In this document: positions 7,741 to 10,000 of the stretch, in pieces | Layout of the letters: every line of letters starts with the position of its first letter | Position numbering within the stretch: the stretch's first letter is position 1 | NCBI GenBank assembly: GCA_012295275.1 | Contig: CM022675.1 | Span: 5,471,579-5,481,578 of the forward strand | Direction: 5' to 3' | Length of the DNA: 10,000 nucleotides | Origin: Chrysomallon squamiferum | Taxonomy: Eukaryota > Mollusca > Gastropoda > Neomphalida > Peltospiridae | Notes under the pieces: model-generated | The model's database searches: none | Told to the model about the DNA's origin: nothing | Seen by the model: the letters and a program-made list of their open reading frames with translations, nothing else | Program-made: the position numbers and the translations under genes

Positions 7741-7998
7741 TCTGTACAGAAGGGACATATGGGGTTAACTGTACGCAAAACTGCACTTGTTCAGTGACAA
7801 ACACACAGTTTTGTGATCAAGTCAATGGTTCGTGTACATGTAAAAGTGGATGGAAGGGAGCCAACTGCACTGAGGATATTGATGAGTGTACAACTGCAAA
7901 TATCAGCTGCGGAGACTATGGAAAGTGCACAAACTTGAACGGATCATACGTATGTGTGTGTGAAGTAGGATACTACCGATCAGCAAATGTCTGCAAAG
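7741..7998 (+). CDS. EGF-pair exon, copy 7
   Basis: This complete 258-bp exon keeps every cysteine and motif residue of the pair. The first split codon is GTC (Val). The laminin-type EGF carries TNTQFC and NGSC; the calcium-binding EGF has DIDEC, GDYGKC and C-T-N-L-N-G-S-Y-V-C, then CEVGYYRSANVC. By eye it differs from copy 8 by five silent and four replacement changes, all conservative or outside the cysteine framework (for example GTYGVNC against GSYGINC). That pattern fits a domain kept for its fold. Acceptor AG is at 7739-7740 and donor GTGAAG at 7999. Confidence 0.88.
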
Positions 7999-8124
7999 GT
8001 GAAGATTTCAATAATTCAGCTGATATTTTAATTATTGATATCCATTTCAAAATTATTTATTGCCTATTTGAGTTCTCAAGGTCCAGGACCTTTCTGCACA
8101 GTCTGTATCCATTCCTCTATGATA

Positions 8125-8590
8125 ACCACTATGTAAAACTCATAGGCGTTACTAGCGAGAGGGCAGATACAGCTTGGTACAACTCATACAGATTAGTACT
8201 GAGACGACTGATACAACTATGTAAACTACTAGACATTATCAAACATGTGGTTAATACATTTATGGAGAACTTTACAGACTTTATTGCTCAGACGGCAGAA
8301 TGAATTATATCAAACTGAAAGACATTATTATAGACATGGGAGATAGAACTATGTACAGCACATATACAATAGCACACAACTCATTGACGTCATAACATAG
8401 AGGGCAGATACAACTCTGTATAATTTACAGATATTAGTGCTGAGGAGAGAAACAACTATCTCAAACTGATAGACATTAGTGTAGACAGGGCGAATACAAT
8501 TACGTGTAACTGAAGGACATTAAAGCAGACAGAAGAAATACAACTATGAGGAATTCATATCCCGTACAACGATCTTGAACTGAGATGTGT
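8125..8590 (+). repeat. Degenerate 44-bp-period minisatellite, intron 7
   Basis: Cores at 8125, 8169 and 8213 are exactly 44 bp apart. Diverged copies continue to about 8575. Confidence 0.75.
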
Positions 8591-8856
8591 ATGATATTCA
8601 TAGCCATCAAATATTAGAGCTTTCACAATATTGCTGTGAAAACTGTTAATGTTTACAAACATGGCAGATAGATGTTGATTTAAATTTAGGTTGAAGAAAC
8701 ATAAACACTTAAAAGCAAATATATATAAATAAACATAAATACTAAAATACACACAGACTTAACAGCTAATGAATATTGCTAAACTTTAATTTGAACAAAA
8801 TGTTAGATAACCAGGCATGTATAAGTCTTCAGGTAGTACAAATTGAAAGTAACTTC

Positions 8857-9039
8857 ATAATAATAATAATAATAATAATAAAAATAATAAGAATAATAAT
8901 GTTGTTTTTGTTTTAGTTTTCACAGTTATTACTGCTATGATGTAACTATTATTCTTGTTATTGTAATTGTTATAATTATAATTATTATTATCATTATTAT
9001 TATTATTTTTATTTTCATAATTATTACTTTTATTATTTT
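8857..9039 (+). repeat. Facing (AAT)n and (ATT)n microsatellites, intron 7
   Basis: (AAT)n covers 8857-8900 and is interrupted by AAAAT and GAAT. The (ATT) arm, about 8961-9039, is also interrupted (ATC, TTTTT). The decoy acceptor CACAG has its AG at 8924-8925. Confidence 0.8.
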
Positions 9040-9042
9040 CAG

Positions 9043-9300
9043 TTTGTACAGAAGGGTCATATGGAATTAACTGTACACAAAACTGCACTTGTTCAGTGAC
9101 AAACACACAGTTTTGTGATCAAGTCAATGGTACGTGTACATGTAAAAGTGGATGGAAGGGAGCCAACTGCACTGAGGATATTGATGAGTGTACAACTGCA
9201 AATATCAGCTGTGGAGACCATGGAAAGTGCACAAACTTGAACGGATCATACGTATGTGTGTGTGAAGTAGGATACTACAGATCAGCAAATGTCTGCAAAG
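9043..9300 (+). CDS. EGF-pair exon, copy 8
   Basis: This is the last complete exon in the window: 258 bp, 86 codons, phase 1 at both ends, first split codon GTT (Val). The laminin-type EGF has the variant CTEGSYGINC and NGTC. The calcium-binding EGF has DIDEC, NISCGDHGKC (His as in copy 2, Tyr in the other copies), the intact C-T-N-L-N-G-S-Y-V-C motif and GYYRSANVC. All 14 cysteines are present. Acceptor AG is at 9041-9042 and donor GTGAAG at 9301. The gene continues beyond the window, since neither a terminal exon nor a transmembrane segment is seen. Confidence 0.88.
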
Positions 9301-10000
9301 GTGAAGATTTCAATAGTTCAGCTAATATTTTTATTATTGATATCCATTTCAAAATTATTTATTGCCTATTTGAGTTCTCAAGGTCCAGGACCTTTCTGCA
9401 CAGTCTGCATCCATTCCTCTATGATAACAACTATGTAAAACTCATAGGCGTTACTAGAGAGAGGGCAGATACAGCTTTGTACAACTCATACAGATTAGTA
9501 CTGAGACGACTGATACAACTATGTAAACTACTAGACATTATCAAACATGTGGTTAATACATTTATGGAGAACTTTACAGACTTTAATGCTCAGACGGCAG
9601 AATGAATTATATCAAACTGAAATACATTAGTACAGACATGGGAGAGAGAATTATGTACAGCACATATACAATAGCACAGAACTCGTTGACGTCATAACAT
9701 AGAGGGCAGATACAACTACGTATAATTTACAGATATTACTGCTGAAGAGAGAAACAACTATCTCAAACTGATAGACATTAGCGTAGACAGGGCGAATACA
9801 ATTACGTGTAACTGAAGGACATTAAAGCAGACAGAAAAATACAACTATGAGGAATTCACATCCCGTACAACGATCTTGAACTGAGATGTGTATGATATTA
9901 GTAGCCATCAAATATTAGAGCATTCACAATCTTACGGTGAAAACTTTTAACGTTTACAAACATGGAAGATCTATGTTGATTTAAATTTAGGTTGAAGGAA
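9301..10000 (+). other. Intron 8 (first 700 bp, cut by window edge)
   Basis: The exon frame stays open for 101 codons to TGA at 9603-9605. TGACGTCA is at 9687-9694. After the minisatellite the sequence follows the other introns to the window end, before the microsatellite part. No gene is seen on either strand. Confidence 0.8.
9427..9880 (+). repeat. Degenerate 44-bp-period minisatellite, intron 8
   Basis: The series starts with ACAACTATGTAAAACTCATA at 9427 and follows the arrangement of introns 2 and 7 to the ACAACTATGAGG copy near 9840-9860. Confidence 0.74.

Larger units (their letters stand above)
7999..9042 (+). other. Intron 7 (1044 bp)
   Basis: The exon frame stays open for 101 codons to TGA at 8301-8303. 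TGACGTCA is at 8385-8392 and AATAAA at 8728-8733. Like introns 2, 6 and 8, it lacks the 10-bp segment upstream of the palindrome. The stretch of about 8590-8850 is A+T-rich, similar to other units and without a recognised gene. Its acceptor region has an extra TTTTAG at 8910-8915 ahead of the decoy CACAG. Confidence 0.85.
1..10000 (+). repeat. Tandem array of ~1.3 kb exon-plus-intron units, eight copies
   Basis: The same exon-plus-intron sequence recurs head to tail through the whole window. Spacings between successive exon starts are 1294, 1299, 1299, 1358, 1311 and 1302 bp, for exons starting at 1180, 2474, 3773, 5072, 6430, 7741 and 9043. A partial copy lies at each edge. Similarity runs through the introns as well as the exons, so whole genomic segments were duplicated, rather than exons alone being conserved. 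Units 3 and 4 are almost identical, and the exon 5 start is very close to them. The array extends past both window edges, so the total copy number is unknown. Confidence 0.97.

Noticed and set aside
1-10000. CRISPR array or prokaryotic repeat system
   Set aside because: The units are 1.3 kb with introns, GT-AG splice sites and EGF exons. There are no short direct repeats with unique spacers and no cas-like gene.
1-10000. Transposon or retroelement as the cause of the repeats
   Set aside because: No reverse transcriptase, transposase, long terminal repeats, terminal inverted repeats or poly-A tails were recognised. Head-to-tail copies of exon plus intron fit unequal crossing-over better.

Overview
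This is eukaryotic, almost certainly metazoan, DNA from the middle of a large intron-containing gene on the + strand. The signs are A+T-rich sequence, long (AAT)n/(ATT)n microsatellites, GT-AG splice sites and EGF-like domain exons. Paired laminin-type and calcium-binding EGF modules on duplicated exons occur in extracellular and receptor proteins of marine invertebrates. A mollusc or other lophotrochozoan would fit, but the species cannot be fixed from this window.

The whole window is one head-to-tail tandem array of a unit of about 1.3 kb. Eight copies are seen, the first and last cut by the window edges. Each unit has one exon of 258 bp and one intron of about 1.04-1.10 kb. Exons lie at 1-104 (partial), 1180-1437, 2474-2731, 3773-4030, 5072-5330, 6430-6687, 7741-7998 and 9043-9300. 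Every exon starts after TTTTCAG, ends at AAAG before GTGAAG or GTAAAG, is phase 1 at both ends and, except exon 5, is exactly 86 codons. Any number of copies can therefore be joined or skipped without shifting the frame. Each exon encodes an eight-cysteine laminin/MEGF-type EGF domain followed by a six-cysteine calcium-binding EGF domain (DIDEC start). The product would be a long extracellular rod of alternating EGF pairs. Neither the first nor the last exon of the gene is in the window, so signal peptide, transmembrane segment and gene name are unknown.

Each intron is built the same way: a stretch that continues the exon's reading frame (open for 101 codons in copies 1, 2, 7 and 8); a degenerate minisatellite with a 44-bp period, containing a TGACGTCA palindrome in most copies; a conserved A+T-rich stretch; and an (AAT)n tract facing an (ATT)n tract, with a decoy acceptor between them, just before the real acceptor.

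The main oddities are a one-base insertion that breaks exon 5, a calcium-ligand Asn changed to His in exon 6, near-identity of units 3 and 4, and mosaic sharing of intron variants between non-adjacent units. The array appears to be still changing by unequal exchange or gene conversion. No rRNA, tRNA, CRISPR array or transposon gene was recognised.
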